A stretch of 64,000 nt of DNA from an uncultured Bacteroidales bacterium (GTDB taxonomy: Bacteria > Bacteroidota > Bacteroidia > Bacteroidales > UBA932). The stretch covers positions 186,001 to 250,000 of the forward strand of contig CAKVAS010000002.1 in the NCBI GenBank assembly GCA_934725015.1, read 5' to 3'. Below, piece after piece: positions 31,516 to 38,969 of the stretch (its first letter is position 1; each line of letters opens with the position of its first letter). The notes under the pieces are model-generated. The model had not been told where the DNA came from and ran no database searches. It was given only the letters and a program-made list of their open reading frames with translations. The translations under genes and the position numbers were made by a program.

Positions 31516-32880
31516 ATGACGACGACTAATTCATTTGCGTATTTCCCTCATACTGAGGAAGATATTGCTCAGATGCTGGAACGGGTCGGAGTGCGGAGAA
31601 TTGAGGACCTGTACTCCGATGTTCCGTCTGAATTTATATACGATAAGGACTATAATCTGCCGCCTGCGATGTCGGAGATTGAGGTCCGCAGGTATTTTGA
31701 GAAAATTGCCTCGCTTAATGTTCCGCTGAAGGTCTTTGCCGGATGCGGGGCCTATGACCATTATTCTCCATCCGTCGTTCCATACATCCTCTCCCGCTCG
31801 GAATTTCTGACGGCATACACGCCCTATCAGGCGGAGGTTTCGCAGGGAACTCTGCGCTACATCTTTGAGTGGCAGACGATTATATGCAGGCTGACCGGCA
31901 TGGACGTCGCGAACGCTTCGATGTACGACGGGGCGACTTCCGCAGCCGAGGCGATGTTCATGGCCCTTGCCTGCACGAAGAAAAAGACGCGCTTCCTGAT
32001 TTCGGACACGCTGCTTCCTGCCGTGCGCGATGTCGTTGCGACATACGCCAAGTTCCATGGAGTTCAGCTGACTGTCGTTCCGGCAAAGGACGGAGTGACT
32101 GATTTTGAGGCTGTCGGAAAGGAACTTGCTGCCGGCGACGTGGCCGGACTTCTCGTTCCGGGCATCAACCGCTTCGGCGTAATCGAGGATTTGAGCGGCT
32201 ATGCCGATGCCCTCCATTCTGCGGGGGCGCTGCTCGTCGAGTACTGCGACCCGTCCGCGATGGCGGTGCTCCGGACAGCCGGCGAGAACGGGGCCGACAT
32301 TGCCTGCGGCGACGCCCAGACGCTCGGGATTCCGCTTTCTTTCGGCGGTCCTTATGTCGGTTTCCTTGCCTGCCGCCGCGAGTTCATGCGCAAGCTTCCC
32401 GGACGTCTTGTGGGTGAGACAGTGGACGTTGACGGCAAGCGTGCCTTCGTGCTGACCCTTCAGGCCCGCGAACAGCACATCCGTCGCGAGAAGGCCACCT
32501 CGAACATCTGCTCGAACCAGTCGCTTATGGCGCTATATGTCGCTGTCTATGTGTCGCTTCTCGGCCCTGACGGGCTTCTAGAGGTCAACGAACTCAGCTG
32601 CGGCGGAGCGCATTATCTCAGGTCCGAACTGCTGAAAACGGGACTTTTCGCCGAGCCTTTCACGCAGGAGCGCCCGTTCCTCAAGGAATTTGTCCTGAGG
32701 CCGCTTGTCGGGATTGCGGAGCTGCAGCAGGCTCTTCTTGACGCCGGATTTTTCGGTGCCGTGGCAACCGGGGAGGGATACGTCTCGTTCTGCGTCACGG
32801 AAAAGCGCTCGAAGGAAGAATGCGACGCGCTCGTGGCCGTCGTGAAGTCGCTGAAAAAAGTGGAAACCATAGAAAAATAA
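31516..32880 (+). CDS. gcvPA: Glycine dehydrogenase (decarboxylating) subunit 1
   Basis: N-terminal half of the split glycine decarboxylase, which with GcvPB decarboxylates glycine using PLP. 454 residues from MTTTNSFAYFPHTEEDIAQML. Landmarks are GCGAYDHYSPSVVPYILSRSEFLTAYTPYQAEVSQGTLR (near 75-113), MDVANASMYDGATSAAEA and QAREQHIRREKATSNICSNQSL. An ATG 81 bases upstream would add 27 residues encoded by the structured element, which is unlikely. gcvPB starts 13 bases after the stop. Confidence 0.94.
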   Translation: MTTTNSFAYFPHTEEDIAQMLERVGVRRIEDLYSDVPSEFIYDKDYNLPPAMSEIEVRRYFEKIASLNVPLKVFAGCGAYDHYSPSVVPYILSRSEFLTAYTPYQAEVSQGTLRYIFEWQTIICRLTGMDVANASMYDGATSAAEAMFMALACTKKKTRFLISDTLLPAVRDVVATYAKFHGVQLTVVPAKDGVTDFEAVGKELAAGDVAGLLVPGINRFGVIEDLSGYADALHSAGALLVEYCDPSAMAVLRTAGENGADIACGDAQTLGIPLSFGGPYVGFLACRREFMRKLPGRLVGETVDVDGKRAFVLTLQAREQHIRREKATSNICSNQSLMALYVAVYVSLLGPDGLLEVNELSCGGAHYLRSELLKTGLFAEPFTQERPFLKEFVLRPLVGIAELQQALLDAGFFGAVATGEGYVSFCVTEKRSKEECDALVAVVKSLKKVETIEK

Positions 32881-32893
32881 GGGAGAACGGAAT

Positions 32894-34381
32894 ATGAAAT
32901 ACTACGACAAACTTATATTTGAACTTTCCTCTCCCGGAAGAAGGGGATATACTCTTCCGTCAAACGACTGGCCGTCAGAGTTCAGCCTCGGGAAGTCGGT
33001 GCCGGAGGGGCTGCTCCGCGACGAGCCTGCCGACCTGCCTCAGGTCAGCGAGCCTGATGTCGTGCGCCACTATACGAACCTCTCCCAGATGAACTTCGGC
33101 GTTGACAGCGGTTTCTATCCGCTGGGCAGCTGCACGATGAAATACAATCCGAAAATCAACGAGGAGATAGCCTCAATGCCTGCATTTGCCGGGATTCACC
33201 CTCTCCAGCCGGCCTCTACCGTCGAGGGATGCCGAAAGGTCTATGAGGAACTGTCGGAGGCTCTCTCCGCGATTACAGGAATGGCCGCCTTCACGCTCAA
33301 CCCGTTTGCCGGCGCTCACGGAGAACTGACCGGACTTATGGTCATGAGGCAGTACCACATCTCACGCGGAGACCTCGGCCGCCGCAAGGTCATTGTCCCC
33401 GACTCGGCACACGGAACCAATCCCGCCTCGGCTGCCGTCTGCGGCCTTGAGGTCGTTCAGGTCAAGTCGCGGCCGGACGGGCGCATAGATGTGGAGGACC
33501 TGAAGCCTCTGCTTGACGGGAGCGTTGCCGGAATCATGATGACCAACCCGAACACGCTCGGCCTTTTTGAGACGGAAATCAAGGAAATCGCAGCTATGGT
33601 GCATGAGTGCGGCGGACTGCTCTACTATGACGGGGCGAACATGAACCCGCTCATCGGGGTTGTGCGCCCGGGCGACATGGGCTTCGACATCATGCACCTG
33701 AACCTGCACAAGTCCTTCTCCACCCCTCATGGCGGAGGCGGCCCTGGTGCGGGCCCGGTCGGTGTCGCGGCGCATCTCGTCAGGTATCTGCCTGAGCCGG
33801 ACTTTTATGTCGCGGGGAAGCAGCCTGACGCAGACGAAGGTGCAGGACAGATTTTGTCCGCCGACTATGCCGTGCAGGGGAAGGATTCTCTTGGCCGCGT
33901 CAGCGGATTTCAGGGCAACTTCGCCGTGCTGCTCAAGGCCCTGTGCTACATCAGGATGCTCGGACGCGAGAACGTCAAGGTGGTCGGACCGCTCGCCACG
34001 CTCAATGCCAACTACATAAAGGAATCGCTCAAGGACAGCTTCGAGCTTCCCATCCCGTCTGTCTGCAAACATGAGTTCGTATATGACGGACTGAAGGACA
34101 AATCGACGGGCGTAACCACTCTGGACGTGGCCAAGCGGCTTCTCGACTACGGCTTCCACGCCCCGACAATCTACTTCCCGCTGCTCTTCCATCAGGCGCT
34201 CATGATTGAGCCTACCGAGACCGAGTCCAAGGAAACTCTTGACGCCTTTATCGAGGTAATGCACAGGATTGCAGTCGAAGCGGTTACCGACCCGGAGAAT
34301 CTCAGGACCGCACCGCACACCACGCCGGTACGCCGTCTCGACGAGACCTCCGCCGCCCGCAATCCGAAGCTATGCTTCTGA
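32894..34381 (+). CDS. gcvPB: Glycine dehydrogenase (decarboxylating) subunit 2
   Basis: C-terminal, PLP-binding half of the split P protein. The 495 residues include FYPLGSCTMKYNPKINE, SAHGTNPASAAVCG and MMTNPNTLGLFE. The PLP lysine sits in HLNLHKSFSTPHGGGGPGAG (Lys near 274). Same operon as gcvPA (13-base gap). After its stop comes a 32-base tandem repeat tract and then lpd, which completes the set of four enzymes. Confidence 0.95.
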   Translation: MKYYDKLIFELSSPGRRGYTLPSNDWPSEFSLGKSVPEGLLRDEPADLPQVSEPDVVRHYTNLSQMNFGVDSGFYPLGSCTMKYNPKINEEIASMPAFAGIHPLQPASTVEGCRKVYEELSEALSAITGMAAFTLNPFAGAHGELTGLMVMRQYHISRGDLGRRKVIVPDSAHGTNPASAAVCGLEVVQVKSRPDGRIDVEDLKPLLDGSVAGIMMTNPNTLGLFETEIKEIAAMVHECGGLLYYDGANMNPLIGVVRPGDMGFDIMHLNLHKSFSTPHGGGGPGAGPVGVAAHLVRYLPEPDFYVAGKQPDADEGAGQILSADYAVQGKDSLGRVSGFQGNFAVLLKALCYIRMLGRENVKVVGPLATLNANYIKESLKDSFELPIPSVCKHEFVYDGLKDKSTGVTTLDVAKRLLDYGFHAPTIYFPLLFHQALMIEPTETESKETLDAFIEVMHRIAVEAVTDPENLRTAPHTTPVRRLDETSAARNPKLCF

Positions 34382-34398
34382 CTGTCACACCTCTCCAG

Positions 34399-34730
34399 GC
34401 ATTCCGGGCGGAACGAAGCCAATCCTTCTGTCATTCCGGGTGAAACGAAGCCAATCCTTCTGTCATTCCGAGTGAAACGAAGCCAATCCTTCTGTCATTC
34501 CGGGTGAAACGAAGTCAATCCTTCTGTCATTCCGGGTGAAACGAAGTCAATCCTTCTGTCATTCCGGGCGGAACGAAGTCAATCCTTCTGTCATTCCGGA
34601 TGAAACGAAGCCAATCCTTCTGTCATTCCGAGCGGAACGAAGTCAATCCTTCTGTCATTCCGAGCGGAACGAAGTCAATCCTTCTGTCATTCCGAGCGGA
34701 ACGAAGTGAAGTCGAGGAATCTTTGGGCAG
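34399..34730. repeat. Tandem array of ten 32-base units
   Basis: Units start every 32 bases from 34399 to 34687 and read TCATTCCGGGTGAAACGAAG followed by CCAATCCTTCTG. Variation is confined to a few positions (GGG/GAG/GGA, TGAA/CGGA, GCC/GTC). The last unit runs on as TGAAGTCGAGGAATCTTTG, like the single copy near 63043. No spacers, so this is not a CRISPR. The stretch 34382-34760 holds nothing else that I can identify apart from the short lpd leader. Confidence 0.9.
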
Positions 34731-34760
34731 AAAAAATTATAACCCAGTAACTGCTTTTAA

Positions 34761-36308
34761 ATGAAACTTATTATAATCGGCGCAGGCCCTGGTGGCTATG
34801 AAACCGCCGTTGCCGCTGCCCGGAAAGGGCTTGATGTCACTCTCGTCACGGCCGGTCCCCTCGGAGGAACTTGCCTGAACGAAGGCTGCATTCCCACCAA
34901 GTGCTTCTGTCACGATGCCCACCTCTACCGGCTCATGTCAGAGAAGCTGAATCCGGCAGACCCGAGTTCGGACCGGGCATTCCCGTCATCCGTCCCCGCT
35001 GACGCGTTTGCCGGGATGGTAGCACGCAAGGATGCCGTAGTGGAACAGCTCCGCTCCGGAGTCGAAAGCCTGCTCAGGGGCGTTGAAATAGTCCACGGCA
35101 TCGCGCGCATAGCCGACGCGCACACGGTCCGCATCTGGCCGACCGAAGACGAAGCTTCCGCGGACATGAACCTTTCCCCTGAATTTGACTCCTTCGACGA
35201 ATACACAGCCGACCGCATAATAATAGCGACAGGTTCCCATCCCGCATGGCTGAACGTCCCCGGAGCCGCTGAAACTCCCGGGGTTCTCTCGTCCTCCGAT
35301 ATGCTCGGGCTCAAGGAGCTCCCTAAGCGCCTGACTGTCATCGGCGGGGGAGTGATAGGGCTGGAGTTCGCCTCCGTCTTCGCAGCACTCGGCTCGAAAG
35401 TCACTGTAATAGAATACTGCAAGACAATCCTTCCGCATTTCGACGCCGACCTTGCCAAACGCCTCAAGCAGTCGCTCTCCAAAGCAGGAATAACGATTTT
35501 GACCGGAACTGAGGTGACGGGCATCTCGGCATCAGAGGAGGCCTCTTCTGAATGTGCATTCCCTTGGGAATCAGGGGCAGGGAAGAACCATGACGGCGGG
35601 GATAGTGCGCAGCGCGGGAAACTGATTCAGATTGTCTCCGTCCGCAGCGGGGAAAAGACTTCCGCCGTTGTTTCGGACAGGGTCCTCATGGCGGTCGGGC
35701 GTGTTCCCGACACCCGCGTAATCACCGGGTGCGCCGGCATAGAGACGGACAGAAGGGGAATCCGGGTCGATGAAAATATGCAGACGACGCTTCCCGGCGT
35801 GTATGCCATTGGTGATGTCAACGGCAGAATGATGCTCGCGCACGCCGCCACGTTTCAGGGCCGGGTTGCCCTGGGGCACATTCTCCGCGACTGTGCGAGC
35901 GACTCTGAAGGTCGCCGCCCGGACGGCGGCTCCGCCATCCGCCTCGACATCATGCCGGCGGCCGTGTTCACCGTCCCGGAAGTCGCGGCTGTCGGACTCA
36001 CAGAGGAGGAATGCAAGGAGAAAGGCATAGCCTTCAAGGCTCTAAAGTCCTTCTACCGCGCAAACGGCAAGGCGCTCGCCTCGGAGGCCTCCGAAGGCTA
36101 CTGCAAGCTCATAGTCGCGCAGCCGGGTCAGCCGAATCTCCGTGACGGCCAGATTCTCGGCTGTCACATCCTCGGCTTCGGGGCCTCCGACCTCATCGGC
36201 GAAGTCACAGCCCTGATGAACTTCAGCGCCACCGTCGCCGAACTCCGCGACATAATCCACCCGCACCCGACCTTGTCCGAGATAATACAGGCGTGCGCCG
36301 ATGTGTAA
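34761..36308 (+). CDS. lpd: Dihydrolipoyl dehydrogenase
   Basis: FAD disulfide oxidoreductase that reoxidises dihydrolipoyl-GcvH with NAD+ (L protein). The 515 residues show the FAD site IIIGAGPGGYETAVAAARKG and the redox pair C38 and C43 in GGTCLNEGCIPTK. They also show the NAD-site GGGVIGLEFASVFAALGSKVTVIE, YAIGDVNGRMMLAHAA, and the active-site His in HPHPTLSE. An extra stretch at about 258-285, Ser/Gly/Asp-rich, makes it longer than the usual ~450-475. It lies after the repeat tract but in the same direction as gcv, so it probably belongs to the glycine system. Confidence 0.94.
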   Translation: MKLIIIGAGPGGYETAVAAARKGLDVTLVTAGPLGGTCLNEGCIPTKCFCHDAHLYRLMSEKLNPADPSSDRAFPSSVPADAFAGMVARKDAVVEQLRSGVESLLRGVEIVHGIARIADAHTVRIWPTEDEASADMNLSPEFDSFDEYTADRIIIATGSHPAWLNVPGAAETPGVLSSSDMLGLKELPKRLTVIGGGVIGLEFASVFAALGSKVTVIEYCKTILPHFDADLAKRLKQSLSKAGITILTGTEVTGISASEEASSECAFPWESGAGKNHDGGDSAQRGKLIQIVSVRSGEKTSAVVSDRVLMAVGRVPDTRVITGCAGIETDRRGIRVDENMQTTLPGVYAIGDVNGRMMLAHAATFQGRVALGHILRDCASDSEGRRPDGGSAIRLDIMPAAVFTVPEVAAVGLTEEECKEKGIAFKALKSFYRANGKALASEASEGYCKLIVAQPGQPNLRDGQILGCHILGFGASDLIGEVTALMNFSATVAELRDIIHPHPTLSEIIQACADV

Positions 36309-36366
36309 GTCGTTTCGGGACAAATAGATATAATGGTTAGAGATTAAAATTAACGAGTGGAGGGAA

Positions 36367-36453
36367 GGACTGGTGTCAAAAGGTGTTGGTCCACGCACAC
36401 GTGGGGGACCGAAAATTTGAAAAATTTTTGGTGGCTCCTTTTGACACCAGTCC
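36367..36453 (+). promoter_or_regulatory. Three-helix structured leader upstream of nhaC
   Basis: Outer helix 36367-36383 with 36437-36453 is 17 perfect pairs (GGACTGGTGTCAAAAGG). Inside are a CCACG/CGTGG hairpin (36391-36395, 36400-36404, loop CACA) and an 11-pair hairpin (36408-36418 with 36422-36432, loop GAA, one G-T pair). No T-run follows, so it is not a standard terminator. It lies 33 bases before the nhaC start and 59 bases after lpd. A cis-regulatory RNA or a dispersed repeat are the two options. Confidence 0.6.
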
Positions 36454-36485
36454 CACCCGGAACGGGAGTAATCTAATTATATATT

Positions 36486-37967
36486 ATGAAGTTAATAAAT
36501 TCGGGTAAAATACCCGCCGTGTGGGTGTCGCTGATACCTTTCGCCTTCCTGGCCGCGACCCTTTCGATTGTAATCAGAGTCTTCGGCGGCAGCGCCCTCG
36601 ACGGGGCCAGTCAGGTCTCACTCCTCCTTGCATCCGGCGTTGTGGTCGCCATATCCATGATATTCTACAAGGTCAAGTGGGCCGACTTCGAGAACGGAAT
36701 AATGGACAACATCCGCTCCGTAAGCTCCGCCATACTCATCCTCTTCCTCATCGGAGCCGTCGCCGGAACATGGATGGTCAGCGGAATCGTGCCGATGATG
36801 ATATATTACGGGATGAAAATCATAACCCCGAAGATATTCCTCTTCGCCACCTGCGCCATCTGCGCCCTCATCTCAGTCATGACCGGCAGTTCCTGGACCA
36901 CAATCGCCACGGTAGGCGTCGCGCTCATCGGAATCGGCACCGCACAGGGCTATTCCGCCGGATGGACGGCGGGCGCGATAATCTCGGGCGCATATTTCGG
37001 AGACAAAATTTCCCCGCTCTCAGACACCACGACCCTCGCGTCATCGTCCGCGGGCACGCCGCTCTTCACCCATATACGCTATATGCTAATCACGACCATT
37101 CCCTCGTTCGCCATAGCCCTTGTCGTATTTCTCATCGTCAGCCTCACTCATGACGCCAGCTCACAGAGCACAATCACCGAATTTTCCTCAGACCTCGCCT
37201 CCGCCTTCAACATAGACCTCTGGCTACTGATTGTCCCGCTCATAACCGGCGTGCTGATAGCCAGAAAGATGCCCGCCATTCTCACTCTTTTCATTGCCGT
37301 TCTCCTCGCCGCCGTCGCCGCCCTCATATTCCAGCCCCACGTCGTCTGGCACATAGCCTCCGGAGAGCCGATGGCAGCCTACTCGCACCTCTCCTTCATG
37401 GACGGCTTCAAGGGACTGATGACCGCGACCTACGGACCTACAGGCATTTCCGTCGGCAATCCGGCACTTGATAGGCTCATCGCAACCAACGGCATCACCG
37501 GAATGCTTCCGACCGTTTTCCTCGTCATATCAGCCGCAGCATTCGGCGGTGTCCTCGTGGGCAGCGGAATGCTCCAGAGCCTCACGATGGCGCTCCAGAA
37601 GGGAATAAACCGCACATTCACGATAGTCGCTTCGACGGTCGGCACAGGAATCTTCGCCAACATGATAACCGGGGACCAGTACCTCTCGATAATCCTCACC
37701 GGCAGCCTCTACAAGGACCTCTACCGGGAAAAGGGACTTGAACCTCGCCTTCTGAGCCGTTCCGTGGAGGATTCCGCCACCGTCTGCTCCGTCCTCATCC
37801 CATGGAACTCCTGCGGAATGACCCAGGCCACGGTGCTGAAGGTCGCGACCCTCGACTACCTGCCGTACTGCTTCTTCAACATCCTCTCCCCGCTCATGTC
37901 CATGCTCGTGGCCGCCGTCGGCTACAGGATTTTTAGAAAAACTGCGACAGAGGATGGTAAGAAATGA
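36486..37967 (+). CDS. nhaC: Na+/H+ antiporter, NhaC family
   Basis: Membrane antiporter exchanging Na+ for H+. The 493 residues make about 11-12 hydrophobic helices. Family landmarks are MTGSSWTTIATVGVALIGIG, SGAYFGDKISPLSDTTTLASS (near 170-190), and a C-terminal NMITGDQYLSIILTGSLYKDLY and LIPWNSCGMTQATVL. It fits a cell that cycles Na+ through the decarboxylase and ATPase encoded at the left end. The structured leader just upstream may control it. Confidence 0.92.
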   Translation: MKLINSGKIPAVWVSLIPFAFLAATLSIVIRVFGGSALDGASQVSLLLASGVVVAISMIFYKVKWADFENGIMDNIRSVSSAILILFLIGAVAGTWMVSGIVPMMIYYGMKIITPKIFLFATCAICALISVMTGSSWTTIATVGVALIGIGTAQGYSAGWTAGAIISGAYFGDKISPLSDTTTLASSSAGTPLFTHIRYMLITTIPSFAIALVVFLIVSLTHDASSQSTITEFSSDLASAFNIDLWLLIVPLITGVLIARKMPAILTLFIAVLLAAVAALIFQPHVVWHIASGEPMAAYSHLSFMDGFKGLMTATYGPTGISVGNPALDRLIATNGITGMLPTVFLVISAAAFGGVLVGSGMLQSLTMALQKGINRTFTIVASTVGTGIFANMITGDQYLSIILTGSLYKDLYREKGLEPRLLSRSVEDSATVCSVLIPWNSCGMTQATVLKVATLDYLPYCFFNILSPLMSMLVAAVGYRIFRKTATEDGKK

Positions 37968-37985
37968 GACTACCTGCATTTGTGG

Positions 37986-38016
37986 TTGATTTTAACAAAA
38001 TTAGTTGCTAACTTTG
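37986..38016 (+). promoter_or_regulatory. Promoter of the exopolysaccharide operon
   Basis: TTG at 37986-37988, a 20-base spacer and TAACTTTG at 38009-38016 match the Bacteroidetes consensus. The first gene starts at 38105, leaving a leader of about 80 bases. Confidence 0.65.
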
Positions 38017-38104
38017 CAGGCTGTATGTTGGAACCGCAGGGGCTTTGGCCTGCACGGCATACGGCCCGTATGGCTTTACTTATGTAATAAATTTATATTT
38101 GAAA

Positions 38105-38929
38105 ATGAATTCAAGACTCTGGCACCCCGGCGCGACGGCTCTTCTGTTGCTTGCAGGGCTCATGTTCATCGCCGCATCATGCGGCTCCTACAAGAACATT
38201 CCGTACTTTCAGGACAAGGTAATAAACAATCCGGAGGCCATCGACAGACACGCCGGAATCGTCATCCAGCCCAAGGATATGCTTTCAATCGTCGTCAGTT
38301 CCAGAACCCCTGAGCTTACCCCGATGTTCAACCTCCCGATAGTTTCCTATAGCGCGGGTTCTGAAATGGTCTCAAGCGTAGGTTCGCAGCGGATTATGTG
38401 CTACTCCGTCGATAATGAGGGCTTCATCGATTTCCCTGTGCTCGGGAAAATCAGCGTCGCGGGAAAGACCCGTTGGGAATGCGCCGAGACGATAAAGAGG
38501 GAACTCCTTGACAGGAAATATCTTGACGATGCAGTCGTCACCGTCGAGTTTACCAATTTCAAGGTCTCCGTCCTCGGTGAGGTCACCTCTCCGGGAACCT
38601 ACACAATCGAGGGCGACAAGGTCACCATCCTTCAGGCGATAAGCCTCGCGAGGGACCTCACGATATTCGGTAAGCGCGAGAATGTCTCCGTGATACGCGA
38701 GCAGAACGGAAAGAGGGTGATATACGAGGTCGATCTCACCAGCACCGACCTCTTCAACAGCCCCGCATATTACCTCCAGCAGAACGACATCGTCTATGTC
38801 GAGCCTTCAAAGGTGAAGCAGCGTCAATCGACGATGGACGACAAGGGGTTGAGAATCACGAGCATAGCCATATCATCCGGTTCCCTGCTTGTCTCGCTCG
38901 CAACGCTCTTGATGACCGTCCTCAAATAG
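38105..38929 (+). CDS. Wza-type polysaccharide export lipoprotein
   Basis: Outer-membrane export channel component for exopolysaccharide. 274 residues from MNSRLWHPGATALLLLAGLM. The signal peptide ends at a lipobox Cys (IAASC near 27) followed by GSYKNIPYFQDK, the usual start of Bacteroidetes homologues. The polysaccharide-export domain contains VIQPKDMLSIVV, and an SLBB-type domain contains FKVSVLGEVTSPGTYTIEGDKVTILQAISLA. A hydrophobic C-terminal helix (SSGSLLVSLATLLMTVL) is typical of the Bacteroidetes version. The upstream in-frame start lacks a usable signal peptide. First gene of the operon. Confidence 0.91.
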   Translation: MNSRLWHPGATALLLLAGLMFIAASCGSYKNIPYFQDKVINNPEAIDRHAGIVIQPKDMLSIVVSSRTPELTPMFNLPIVSYSAGSEMVSSVGSQRIMCYSVDNEGFIDFPVLGKISVAGKTRWECAETIKRELLDRKYLDDAVVTVEFTNFKVSVLGEVTSPGTYTIEGDKVTILQAISLARDLTIFGKRENVSVIREQNGKRVIYEVDLTSTDLFNSPAYYLQQNDIVYVEPSKVKQRQSTMDDKGLRITSIAISSGSLLVSLATLLMTVLK

Positions 38930-38969
38930 CAAAAAACGAAAGAATCTAATACCTCAAGTTTCTGAATAT

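Noticed and set aside
34399..34730. Possible CRISPR array
   Set aside because: Units are contiguous with no unique spacers, and no cas genes are present in the window.
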